Shown here in pieces: positions 26,168-34,330 of a DNA stretch of 64,000 nt. This DNA is from Candidatus Heimdallarchaeota archaeon (lineage in GTDB: Archaea; Asgardarchaeota; Heimdallarchaeia; Hodarchaeales; Hodarchaeaceae). Each line of letters begins with the position of its first letter. Position 1 is the first letter of the stretch. The position numbers and the translations under genes are program-made. Location of the stretch: positions 2,130,571-2,194,570 of the forward strand of contig CP070695.1 in the NCBI GenBank assembly GCA_020353515.1, read 5' to 3'. The notes beneath the pieces are model-generated. The model saw only the letters and a program-made list of their open reading frames with translations, made no database searches and was not told the origin of the DNA.

Positions 26168-26984
26168 TCCATTATTCCCATTCAGGAGATTAACTAAACC
26201 TCAATCAGGTGATCCTGCAGGTAAACTTAAAGCGGGATTTTTTCTACTGATTACAGGATTTACTAGTCACATCCTCTTTTTTGAGTTTCTTGTTTTAATT
26301 TTAAAACTGGATATTTCTTATACTGTGGGCCTTGTTGGTCTTGGTGTCACTGGGGTTCCCGAAATAGATATATTAACCCCTCTAATCATAATATCTTTGT
26401 CTCCGCTTTTATTAGGATTTACTAATCCAATTTTACTCTTCATTGGGGTAATTCCTTGGATTTTTGCAGGATTTCTTACTGGGACCTTTTTTGGTCCACA
26501 ATATGACCGATCAATCCTTTTTGCTCCACCAATCTTCACTGGAAGTATAATAATACTATTTCTGTTTTTCCTTTTTTCTCTCGCAGGTTTAGGATCTGTT
26601 ATGCCTTCAATTGGTATCTTGTTAATTTCAGCTATTATTTTATTATTGGTAGTAGTCCTAGGTCAAACAATTCTTGTTATTTCCATGATAATGGCTATTC
26701 CAGCGATCGTTGGATATTATTTTGGGAAAAAATACACATTTAATCCAGTTCCTCCTCAAGTATTATTAGCTCAACCTGATAGACAAGATCCTGACCAATC
26801 TCGTTGTCCCTTCTTAGATGCCCATAATTATTGTGCCATATCAAATAAAAAGGGTATATTCTTCCCAAATATCTGCGATAATAAATGGAATCAAGTGACT
26901 TGTCCTTATTACCTCCGAAAGATCAAATCAGATAAAATACCAATTAGGCATCAACAAGGAGATTTAATTGATGAAATTCAATAA
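26157..26984 (+). CDS. Membrane protein with C-terminal four-cysteine cluster (hypothetical)
   Basis: About 276 residues from ATG at 26157, nine bases after GGAGG (26143-26147); an in-frame TTG or ATG further up would lie inside the PrsW-like gene with no ribosome site. Roughly six hydrophobic segments, then a soluble tail with C-x8-C-x13-C-x8-C (from RCPFLDAHNYC to QVTCPYY), which could bind zinc or an iron-sulfur cluster. No family recognised. It overlaps the next gene (26971). Confidence 0.6.
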   Translation: MRSSPLFPFRRLTKPQSGDPAGKLKAGFFLLITGFTSHILFFEFLVLILKLDISYTVGLVGLGVTGVPEIDILTPLIIISLSPLLLGFTNPILLFIGVIPWIFAGFLTGTFFGPQYDRSILFAPPIFTGSIIILFLFFLFSLAGLGSVMPSIGILLISAIILLLVVVLGQTILVISMIMAIPAIVGYYFGKKYTFNPVPPQVLLAQPDRQDPDQSRCPFLDAHNYCAISNKKGIFFPNICDNKWNQVTCPYYLRKIKSDKIPIRHQQGDLIDEIQ

Positions 26985-27702
26985 AAAAGGAATATTAGTA
27001 CTCCTGTTGATTTTTTTTGGAATTATATACTTAATAACTGGATTTGGGAGTAATAACACACCCTATCAGAGACAGAAAGAGTACGATGAAGTGAATTTGG
27101 CCGATGATCCCACTGTGAAAACACCCAATCCCTTTATTTTTGAATTTCCGTCAATTGACATCCCCAGCATTGGGGGAATTTTTGGACTTGGAAGTACTGG
27201 TGTAGGGATCATCTTGATAATTTTTGGAATAATGATATTTCTCGTTATAATGTCGTTGATTATTTCTCGAAGTAAGAAAAAAGAAGAAATTGAAGATGTA
27301 AAGGAACTTGCAACCTCCAAAGACATTGAACTGAAAATTAGACGCCTAACACTTGGAAAACGAATCGAAGAGATTATTTCTTTCCTTGAAGAGTGTTTAG
27401 ATAGTCGATTTAGTCAAGGTATCACAGAAGGATTTGAACAACTTGATTTAGCCTTAAAAGAATATTCGAAGATTTCAAGACCAGGTTGGTTAACACCAAG
27501 AGAATTTACGTTTTTAAAAATTCCCTATTTCAATCATGAGGCAATGATAGCTGCAGTAGAACAATTTTATCGGATAACTTATGGATTAAAGCCTGCAACG
27601 CGAACAGAGCTTGAAGAATTCATAGAATATTTTAAATCCATGATCGTAGACAAAGCTATTCTAAAATGGAAGGCTGATTTACCTTTGGAGGGTATTAAAT
27701 GA
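26971..27702 (+). CDS. DUF4129-domain membrane protein
   Basis: About 243 residues from ATG 26971, which follows AAGGAGA. A hydrophobic N-terminal helix (about 7-25), a 45-residue extracytoplasmic loop, a second helix (about 75-97) and a cytoplasmic helical domain ending with the DUF4129 signature PGWLTPREF, then a long helix with YRITYGL (near 170-215). DUF4129 proteins occur next to MoxR, DUF58 and transglutaminase genes, as here. Stop overlaps the next start by four bases (ATGA). Confidence 0.8.
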   Translation: MKFNKKGILVLLLIFFGIIYLITGFGSNNTPYQRQKEYDEVNLADDPTVKTPNPFIFEFPSIDIPSIGGIFGLGSTGVGIILIIFGIMIFLVIMSLIISRSKKKEEIEDVKELATSKDIELKIRRLTLGKRIEEIISFLEECLDSRFSQGITEGFEQLDLALKEYSKISRPGWLTPREFTFLKIPYFNHEAMIAAVEQFYRITYGLKPATRTELEEFIEYFKSMIVDKAILKWKADLPLEGIK

Positions 27703-28937
27703 GAAAACCAAAGCGTGAATACCTAATTGGCATTCTGTGTGCTGTTGTTTTAATTCTATTAATACCCCCACTTCAACCTGCCTCTTTCACGATTGAGAAT
27801 AGAAATTGGGATGGTCTTTCTAAATTCAAAGCACTAATTGAAAAAAATAATGATGTGACTGTTGGTGAAACTACAATACCTCTTCGATTACTTGGGGAGA
27901 TTGAAGCTGATATAATAGTCATTGTGGGAGGAAACTTACCTTACTTCACTGAAGAGAGTAATTATCTAAGGGAATTTGTAGAAAATGGAGGTGATGTCAT
28001 ACTCTTTGAAGACCATGGTTATGCTCGGATATTGACATCTGCATTTGGTATTTCACTGGGGGGGACAATTATTGACCAGAATAAAGAATCTCATGATCGA
28101 AATCCCTATTTGCCTGTTGTTAACGAGTATGGCATTGGATTTCCTGAACAAAATTCTTCTGTACACACCTTAGTCTTTAATAAGGCTGTTAGAGTCTCTC
28201 ATTCTAGGTCAGTTCAGGATTCAACTTTTTATCCCCTATTTGTTGTAGAAGGTCGTGTATGGGAAGATAAAAACAACGATGGAAAATTCTATCGTACAAA
28301 TGAATCTGTTGTGGAAGATTGTTATCTTGGAGGAAAATTAACATTTAACAATCATGGGGGGAATTTTATTGTTATTGGGGACTCTGCTTTCCCTACAAAT
28401 GATATGATCAATCAAAAAGGCAATCAAGATTGGCTTTCGGATCTCTTTTCCTATTTACTCTCTAATGGTGGAAAAAAAGTACTTTTTGATGAGAGTAGAA
28501 AACTGTGGATTCCCCCAACTGGAAAGGCGGCAGTTGGCACAATTACTGTTTTAATCATGAGTATCTTTCATTCACCATTAATTGCTATTGTCTCTGTGAT
28601 TATAATAGGAGGAATTATTGGAATGAGAAGAACAGAGCAAATTAATAAAGTTGCTACTAATTTTCAGAAGTCTCTTCGTCCTCAGAAAGATGTTAAGCCA
28701 ATACCAGCTTTTCTACAATCAGAAGAAGAAAATGAATTGGCCCGACTATCAAAACGAAGTGTAATATCGGATCTCTATAGAGCTATGCTAACTGATGAGA
28801 TACGTCAAATTGCTCCAGATATATCTCCCTTAAGCAAGGCTAGATATGAAAATTATTTGAGATACCGATATATTGACGTGAATTTATCTAGTAATTTAAT
28901 CGAAGAACTAAAAAATATCCGAAAGGAGGAAAAATAA
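27699..28937 (+). CDS. DUF4350-domain membrane protein
   Basis: 412 residues. N-terminal membrane helix (about 8-24), then an alpha/beta domain with IIVIVGGNLPYF and GGDVILFEDHGYARIL, typical of the DUF4350 glutamine-amidotransferase-like fold, then GGNFIVIGDSAFPTNDMI and a second membrane helix near 285-305. The C-terminal cytoplasmic tail is helical. DUF4350 proteins occur in MoxR/DUF58 clusters; their biochemical activity is not known. The gene is translationally coupled on both sides. Confidence 0.78.
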   Translation: MRKPKREYLIGILCAVVLILLIPPLQPASFTIENRNWDGLSKFKALIEKNNDVTVGETTIPLRLLGEIEADIIVIVGGNLPYFTEESNYLREFVENGGDVILFEDHGYARILTSAFGISLGGTIIDQNKESHDRNPYLPVVNEYGIGFPEQNSSVHTLVFNKAVRVSHSRSVQDSTFYPLFVVEGRVWEDKNNDGKFYRTNESVVEDCYLGGKLTFNNHGGNFIVIGDSAFPTNDMINQKGNQDWLSDLFSYLLSNGGKKVLFDESRKLWIPPTGKAAVGTITVLIMSIFHSPLIAIVSVIIIGGIIGMRRTEQINKVATNFQKSLRPQKDVKPIPAFLQSEEENELARLSKRSVISDLYRAMLTDEIRQIAPDISPLSKARYENYLRYRYIDVNLSSNLIEELKNIRKEEK

Positions 28938-29879
28938 GTGGATCCAGATGAGATCAGAGAGATCGTAAACGAAATCATTGAAGAAATTCATCAACGAGTA
29001 GTTGGCTTAGACTATGCTGTTCAGAACATACTTGCGAGTTTTTTCGCAAATGGCCATGTGTTACTTGAAGGTGTTCCTGGCATCGCGAAATCAATGATGG
29101 CATACTCGCTTGCAGAGATTTTAGGGTTGGAATTTAAACGTATTCAATTTACCCCTGACCTTATGCCTGGAGACATCACAGGAGTATCTGTTTTTAATAT
29201 GAAAACCCAGGAATTCTCGTTTATCAAAGGCCCTGTATTTTCTAATATAATCTTATGCGACGAAATAAGCCGTGCGCCTCCAAAAACCCAATCAGCCATG
29301 TTAGAGGCAATGCAAGAACGACAAGTAAGTCATGAGGGTATTACATACAAACTACCTAACCCATTCCTTGTGATTGCAACACAAAATCCTATCGAACAGG
29401 CTGGTGTTTACCCCCTCCCAGAAGCACAATTAGATCGATTTCTTATTCGACAATTAATTTCTTACCCTAATAAAGCCTCTGAAATGAATATGTTACAACT
29501 GAAACAAAAACAAGATCTTCTTCCAGTTCGAAAATTAACAAATCCTGAATTGATTCTCAAAATTCAACAATTTGTACGCCAAGAAGTCATAGTTTCTGAA
29601 AAGATTATGGAATATATAGTAGATTTGATGAGGAAAACACGAGAACATTACGGACTAAATTTAGGCGGATCTCCCCGTGCATCAATTTCCTTGATGACAG
29701 TAGCTCAAGCGAAAGCTGTTATCTCTGGTCGGGATTATGTTGAACCAGATGATATTAAGCAATTATTTTTCCCAGTCATTAATCATAGGTTGATTCTTTC
29801 CCCAGAAACAGAAATGGATAAAATTCCAGTCATTCAGATTGTTGACAATATTATCAAGTCAACAGAAGTAATTCTTTAA
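28938..29879 (+). CDS. MoxR-family AAA+ ATPase
   Basis: 313 residues, the usual MoxR length. Walker A is GVPGIAKSM (Ala in place of the usual Gly before Lys), Walker B is NIILCDEISRAPPKTQSAMLEAMQE, and the sensor/arginine-finger region is VIATQNPIEQAGVYPLPEAQLDRFL, all strong MoxR signatures. MoxR proteins act as chaperone-like ATPases that activate or assemble metal or VWA-domain partners. GTG at 28938 directly follows the DUF4350 stop and has AGGAGG about ten bases upstream. The DUF58 gene follows. Confidence 0.93.
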   Translation: MDPDEIREIVNEIIEEIHQRVVGLDYAVQNILASFFANGHVLLEGVPGIAKSMMAYSLAEILGLEFKRIQFTPDLMPGDITGVSVFNMKTQEFSFIKGPVFSNIILCDEISRAPPKTQSAMLEAMQERQVSHEGITYKLPNPFLVIATQNPIEQAGVYPLPEAQLDRFLIRQLISYPNKASEMNMLQLKQKQDLLPVRKLTNPELILKIQQFVRQEVIVSEKIMEYIVDLMRKTREHYGLNLGGSPRASISLMTVAQAKAVISGRDYVEPDDIKQLFFPVINHRLILSPETEMDKIPVIQIVDNIIKSTEVIL

Positions 29880-29895
29880 TGATTGAGGTCACAGT

Positions 29896-31266
29896 GTGAA
29901 GCAACCATCCCATAAACTTGAAATTACTCCTCTGGGTCAGTTTCTCTTACTTCTAGCATTCATTGCCAGCCTATTAGGCATGAACTTTGGTTTAGCTTTT
30001 TTGTGGTTACCTTCTTTTGCATTGATTTTCTATTTTCTCCCCTCTATTCGTTATTCCTTTGCAGAAGCCAATTTCACTGCTTTTCGAGTTTTTTCAGCTT
30101 CAACGGTCACATTAGGGGGTTTTCTACACTGTAGGCTACAGGTTAAGAATCTCCAAGAAAGTCCGCTTACTTTGACATTCGAAAATCGCCATTCTAATGA
30201 AATCATTCTAGTACAGGGTTGGACTCATCAAACAATTCATCTAAACCCTGGTGAAAGCCGTAGATTCTCTTTTATCTTCACTTTCGCTCATCGGGGAGAT
30301 TTTGAATTCTTACCTCTCCTCTTTTATCGTGGAGATCCACTTGGCTTATATCGCGAATCATATGAAATTGAAGATCCTGTTAATATACGCGTAATTCCAG
30401 CACGACCATATATTCGATTAGACAAACAACAGAAAAAAAGAGTTAGAGATATCCTATTAGGTCATCATGCTTATCGTCGTAAAGGTCAGGGAGATGAGTT
30501 CTTTTCTTTACGTGAGTATGTACGTGGTGATGAACCACGAAAGATTTATTGGAAAGCCAGCGCAAGACAAGGAAAGCTGATCTCAAAAGAGTATACCGAT
30601 CAGCTGGTTTTCAGGATACTTGTTGCCGTTGATATTAGCTGGACTATGCGTTCTAGGAAACTAGAATATGCATTAACCACTCTTTTAGAACTTGCAGAAA
30701 TGGCTGCAATAACAAACGATGCCTTTGGATTTGTGTTATTTGACGAGGAAGGACCTCAAAAATTCCTGAAACCGCTAAAAAGCCCCCGATTATATGAAAA
30801 AACGGCAAGACTCACATTTAACCAAACAGCTTCACCAAATCGTGCCCGATTTGAGGCCATTCTTCCATTCATCTTTGCATTGAAAGGTACACGAGGATTA
30901 TTAATCGTAATAAGTGATACTGAAGGTATTCTAGATGAGAAGATGAAAGCAATTACTATGCTAGCTAAGTTCGGTCACAGAATAATTTTTGTTGATTTAC
31001 GGGGAGATCAATTCGGTGTTGTCCATGCTGAACACTCAATCAAAGATTTAAACACCCTACAGAAACTTCAACATAGAGAAATAGTAAAGGAAAGGATAAA
31101 TAGGAAATATTCTCTTAGAGAACAAAAAATCCGTGAGACTCTAGATCAGATTCAGGGGACTTACCTTAAGGTTGATTCTGTGGATCAAAATTTACTTATC
31201 ATGCTAAGAAAAGAATTTGGCCAGGAGGAAACCCTATTCCCCCAATGGATGGTTAATTTGCAATGA
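29896..31266 (+). CDS. DUF58-domain protein
   Basis: 456 residues. Two N-terminal membrane helices (about 12-50) are followed by a beta-rich domain and the DUF58 signature FFSLREYVRGDEPRKIYWK (near 196-214), then a VWA-like fold starting VAVDISWTMRS with a D-x-S metal site. DUF58 proteins are the usual partner of MoxR ATPases. The next gene overlaps the stop by four bases. Confidence 0.92.
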   Translation: MKQPSHKLEITPLGQFLLLLAFIASLLGMNFGLAFLWLPSFALIFYFLPSIRYSFAEANFTAFRVFSASTVTLGGFLHCRLQVKNLQESPLTLTFENRHSNEIILVQGWTHQTIHLNPGESRRFSFIFTFAHRGDFEFLPLLFYRGDPLGLYRESYEIEDPVNIRVIPARPYIRLDKQQKKRVRDILLGHHAYRRKGQGDEFFSLREYVRGDEPRKIYWKASARQGKLISKEYTDQLVFRILVAVDISWTMRSRKLEYALTTLLELAEMAAITNDAFGFVLFDEEGPQKFLKPLKSPRLYEKTARLTFNQTASPNRARFEAILPFIFALKGTRGLLIVISDTEGILDEKMKAITMLAKFGHRIIFVDLRGDQFGVVHAEHSIKDLNTLQKLQHREIVKERINRKYSLREQKIRETLDQIQGTYLKVDSVDQNLLIMLRKEFGQEETLFPQWMVNLQ

Positions 31267-31997
31267 GTTCGACAACAAGCTCCCCATTAAGTCCTGAGTT
31301 AATTGGAATTTGGTCTGTACGGTCACGATCAAGATTTGAAAAAAGGATTCAATTGTTTTTTTTAAGTTCGACTGTTTTTAGCTTGTTGATAATTTTAATT
31401 GAAATTGTTCAGCAGATCAGTTTGGTTCCAATTGCAGCTTTTCTTATCTCTGGTTCCATAATACTTACTCTCGAGTTTTATACAAGTAAACACCCTGAAA
31501 TCACCGTTCCCATTAGTCAGGGGGTCATAATTATAGCTGCTTCTTATCTTCACTTCTATAATCTTTCTCAACAAATTGGTTTTCTAGATAAACCGAATTT
31601 CCCTCTTTTCCCAAACCTCTTTGGTATTATTTTAGGTATCATAATATTAGTTCGCTTGATTACAGGACTTGAGTTGATAAAACTAAAAAGATGGCATCAG
31701 AATGCCCGAACACCTCTTTCACATTATCAGGAAGAAGCTTTAACAATATTTCAGACAAATCTACTATTAACATCTAGTAGTATGAAACAGGAATTTCTTG
31801 AAGAATTACCTAGAGTAAAACTAAAACGGCTTATTTCCTATATTTTCTTCAGTATCAGTATTCTCTTCCTTTTCTTGATTCCTTTATGGCTCAATATATT
31901 CTTAAATGTCATTATTTATCCATATATTCTCTTAATTCCAGGGATTTTTGTAACCTTATTTCTCGTTCTTTATTTTTCCTCTAAAACCCAAACCTAA
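31263..31997 (+). CDS. Four-helix membrane protein (hypothetical)
   Basis: 244 residues with four to six hydrophobic segments; two pairs lie at about 35-75 and 85-135, and a pair at the C-terminus (about 192-240). The ATG overlaps the DUF58 stop (ATGA), so it belongs to the same operon. No motif recognised. Confidence 0.55.
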   Translation: MSSTTSSPLSPELIGIWSVRSRSRFEKRIQLFFLSSTVFSLLIILIEIVQQISLVPIAAFLISGSIILTLEFYTSKHPEITVPISQGVIIIAASYLHFYNLSQQIGFLDKPNFPLFPNLFGIILGIIILVRLITGLELIKLKRWHQNARTPLSHYQEEALTIFQTNLLLTSSSMKQEFLEELPRVKLKRLISYIFFSISILFLFLIPLWLNIFLNVIIYPYILLIPGIFVTLFLVLYFSSKTQT

Positions 31998-32158
31998 ATC
32001 AAAATATTCATATATAATGCCAGATCAGAAAGATCTAACTGCAAATATTGAAGCTGAGGGGTTCCAAGTGTTTGAAGAAAACTATAATTCTCAAAATCTA
32101 ATACTTCGATATCAGTTAAAATGACCTCGATTGATCTGTGTTCCACCTTTAGAAAGCA

Positions 32159-33886
32159 GTGAGACAAGTGATATTCAAAAAATATCTTCAATTTTTATCA
32201 AAACGAGAGCCTTATCAAATTTCACTTATTCTAATAATCAGTTCGTATATTTTTGTTCCTTGTACAATTTCTTTTATAACAGACTCCTCCCTTAATCCAC
32301 AGATTTATACCATCTCAAAATTACAACAAACAAAGCCCCGACTAGACATGCATTTGAATAATCATCATAAAAAATCATTTACTCCAATCTCACATGAAGA
32401 AAATGGATATTTAAGCACAATTTTGACAAATACTTATTCTCCTGACGAGGTATTTGATGGTTACAATCTAATCATGTTTGAACAAGAGAATAGAAAAAAA
32501 AAGGGTGATAAAATAGCTTTCCTTCTCGTAGCTGATATAAATGGAAATGTTATTGCAAGTAAAGAGATTATTAAAGGTAATTATCTTCTTGCGGATTATT
32601 CAGCTGAATTAATTAACTCTACAACAATATTGCTGCGAATAGGTTCAGACTTAACTCTCTGGAATTATGTTAAAGATTCAATTCACACTTTATTCACTTT
32701 AGGAGAGGGACATCATCATGATTTCGAATACAATCCCTTTACAAATACTATTCTAGCTTTAAAGAAAGTTTATACAACTTTTCCAAATGGAACAAAGTAT
32801 CGTTTTGATGAAATAGTTGAATATAATAGAGAAGGAGATTCCGTCTGGTCTTTAGATATACGCACATTCATACCTCCATCGCATTGGTGCCCCTACCGTG
32901 ATATGTTAGGCAAAATTGCAGATGTAACTCATGCAAACTCCCTTTTTTGGGATGTAGAAACTGATAGTATATTTTTAAATCTTAGAAATACAAACACATT
33001 CTATAAAATTAACCACAAAACAAAGGAAGTGATTTGGGGAATTGGAGAGTATGGGAATTTTTCTCTTTTTGATATTAATGGAAATAAAAGGTCAAATTTG
33101 TTTTTTCATGCTCATTCAATTGAAAAAATAGCCAGAAATACCTTTATTCTCTTTGATAATGATTTTCACAATCAAACTGATAGAATGAATCAACAATCTC
33201 GGATGGTGGAGATTAAAATCAATAGTGAGACCATGACAGCAAACGAAACTTGGTCTTGGATTGCTCCTGAACAATATTATTGTTCTTATTGGGGGGATGC
33301 TGACAGATTACCAAATGGTAATCGTCTTGGTACGTTTGGAACAAAAAATCACCCAAATACCCATGTTGGCGCCAGAGCCGTTGAGATTAATGAAGAGGGT
33401 GAAATCGTATGGGAACTTTATTTTGAAAATAGTGATGAATTCACCTATGGAATTTATCGCATGGATCGCCTTCTATTTTCTCCAATTTTTGCTGAAGAGG
33501 AGGAAATGATTTTCTCTGAAGAGGAGAATATTACTATACAATTCAAAACTTGGTATAATTTTCGTTCAAAATGGAAAATTAATGGCTTATTTTCAATTTT
33601 TCTTAATGAAAAGGAAATTATTACTGGAATTCACACTTTTAATAAATTCTGGCGTCCTACAAATTTAAAGGTTGAGTTAGGGCCGCTTATAAAAGGTGAT
33701 CACAATCTTACATTACTATTGCAGGACGAGGGTGGACATAACACAATTCTGAGTGTTGATATTCTTGTCGGTGTCCATAACACAAATGATAGAGTGAAGA
33801 CCGATTTCTTTCATTTTTACCTAGGATTATTCTGTATTACCATAATATTCCGAGTTCTTCGAAAAAAGAACGATCATTACCCCTAG
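32159..33886 (+). CDS. Arylsulfotransferase-like (ASST/DUF4384-type beta-propeller) membrane protein
   Basis: 575 residues from GTG at 32159. An N-terminal hydrophobic segment (about 18-40) and a second one at the C-terminus (about 550-568) flank a beta-rich domain with repeated W/Y...DxxGxVIW-like blades, GHHHDFEYNP, THANSLFWD and FFHAHSIEKI. Histidine-rich blade motifs of this sort are typical of arylsulfate sulfotransferase-like propellers, which sit outside the cytoplasmic membrane. The catalytic histidine is not assigned. It may be a later gene of the MoxR/DUF58 block. Confidence 0.6.
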   Translation: MRQVIFKKYLQFLSKREPYQISLILIISSYIFVPCTISFITDSSLNPQIYTISKLQQTKPRLDMHLNNHHKKSFTPISHEENGYLSTILTNTYSPDEVFDGYNLIMFEQENRKKKGDKIAFLLVADINGNVIASKEIIKGNYLLADYSAELINSTTILLRIGSDLTLWNYVKDSIHTLFTLGEGHHHDFEYNPFTNTILALKKVYTTFPNGTKYRFDEIVEYNREGDSVWSLDIRTFIPPSHWCPYRDMLGKIADVTHANSLFWDVETDSIFLNLRNTNTFYKINHKTKEVIWGIGEYGNFSLFDINGNKRSNLFFHAHSIEKIARNTFILFDNDFHNQTDRMNQQSRMVEIKINSETMTANETWSWIAPEQYYCSYWGDADRLPNGNRLGTFGTKNHPNTHVGARAVEINEEGEIVWELYFENSDEFTYGIYRMDRLLFSPIFAEEEEMIFSEEENITIQFKTWYNFRSKWKINGLFSIFLNEKEIITGIHTFNKFWRPTNLKVELGPLIKGDHNLTLLLQDEGGHNTILSVDILVGVHNTNDRVKTDFFHFYLGLFCITIIFRVLRKKNDHYP

Positions 33887-34183
33887 ACTAGATTGGGTCA
33901 AAAAATAATTTTGCTAATTTAAAAAAGAAAGAATTAAGCTATTGCGCTTCCTGAAGGTTTTCAATCTGTAGCTATTAAAAGCATTCTGATTTCAGTTATA
34001 GAAGAGTCTTATCCTTGAGATCCAAATAAGTCACAATCCTCATTGAAAGGATAATTTTCAATCTCTTTTGGATGAATAACGTACATATTGTTTCGAAAAA
34101 AAAAAGGTGTATACTGATAATGATCAAGCCTTTAACAAGCTTAGGGTGTTTCTTGCGTATCGAGGATAGAAGGGTTTATATAT
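33887..34183. other. Intergenic stretch of about 300 bases
   Basis: AT-rich with no gene I can support. A TTTATATAT run near 34175-34183 could be a TATA box, but it sits directly against the possible TTG start at 34184. Confidence 0.35.
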
Positions 34184-34321
34184 TTGAATACTGATCAATT
34201 ACTTGAAGAAAAAGTGGGATATATTCAAAAACTAAGAATTATATTTGATATCACTTTTACATACGGAGCAGGACTATTAGTTCTATTTGGTATTATTTTT
34301 ATTTTATTCCTGTTATCTTAG
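34184..34321 (+). CDS. Possible 45-residue tail-anchored membrane protein
   Basis: TTG at 34184 opens a 45-codon frame (stop TAG at 34319) with a charged helical head (QLLEEKVGYIQKLR) and one C-terminal hydrophobic helix of about 20 residues (GAGLLVLFGIIFILFLLS). The composition looks protein-like, but the start is weak and no homologue is known to me. It ends ten bases before the GH57 gene, which is on the opposite strand. Confidence 0.25.
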   Translation: MNTDQLLEEKVGYIQKLRIIFDITFTYGAGLLVLFGIIFILFLLS

Positions 34322-34330
34322 AATTATCCT

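Noticed and set aside
32017-32124. 35-codon ATG frame between the four-helix protein and the sulfotransferase-like gene
   Set aside because: It has an AT-rich stretch ahead but no clear ribosome site, and 35 codons without a motif are too few to support.
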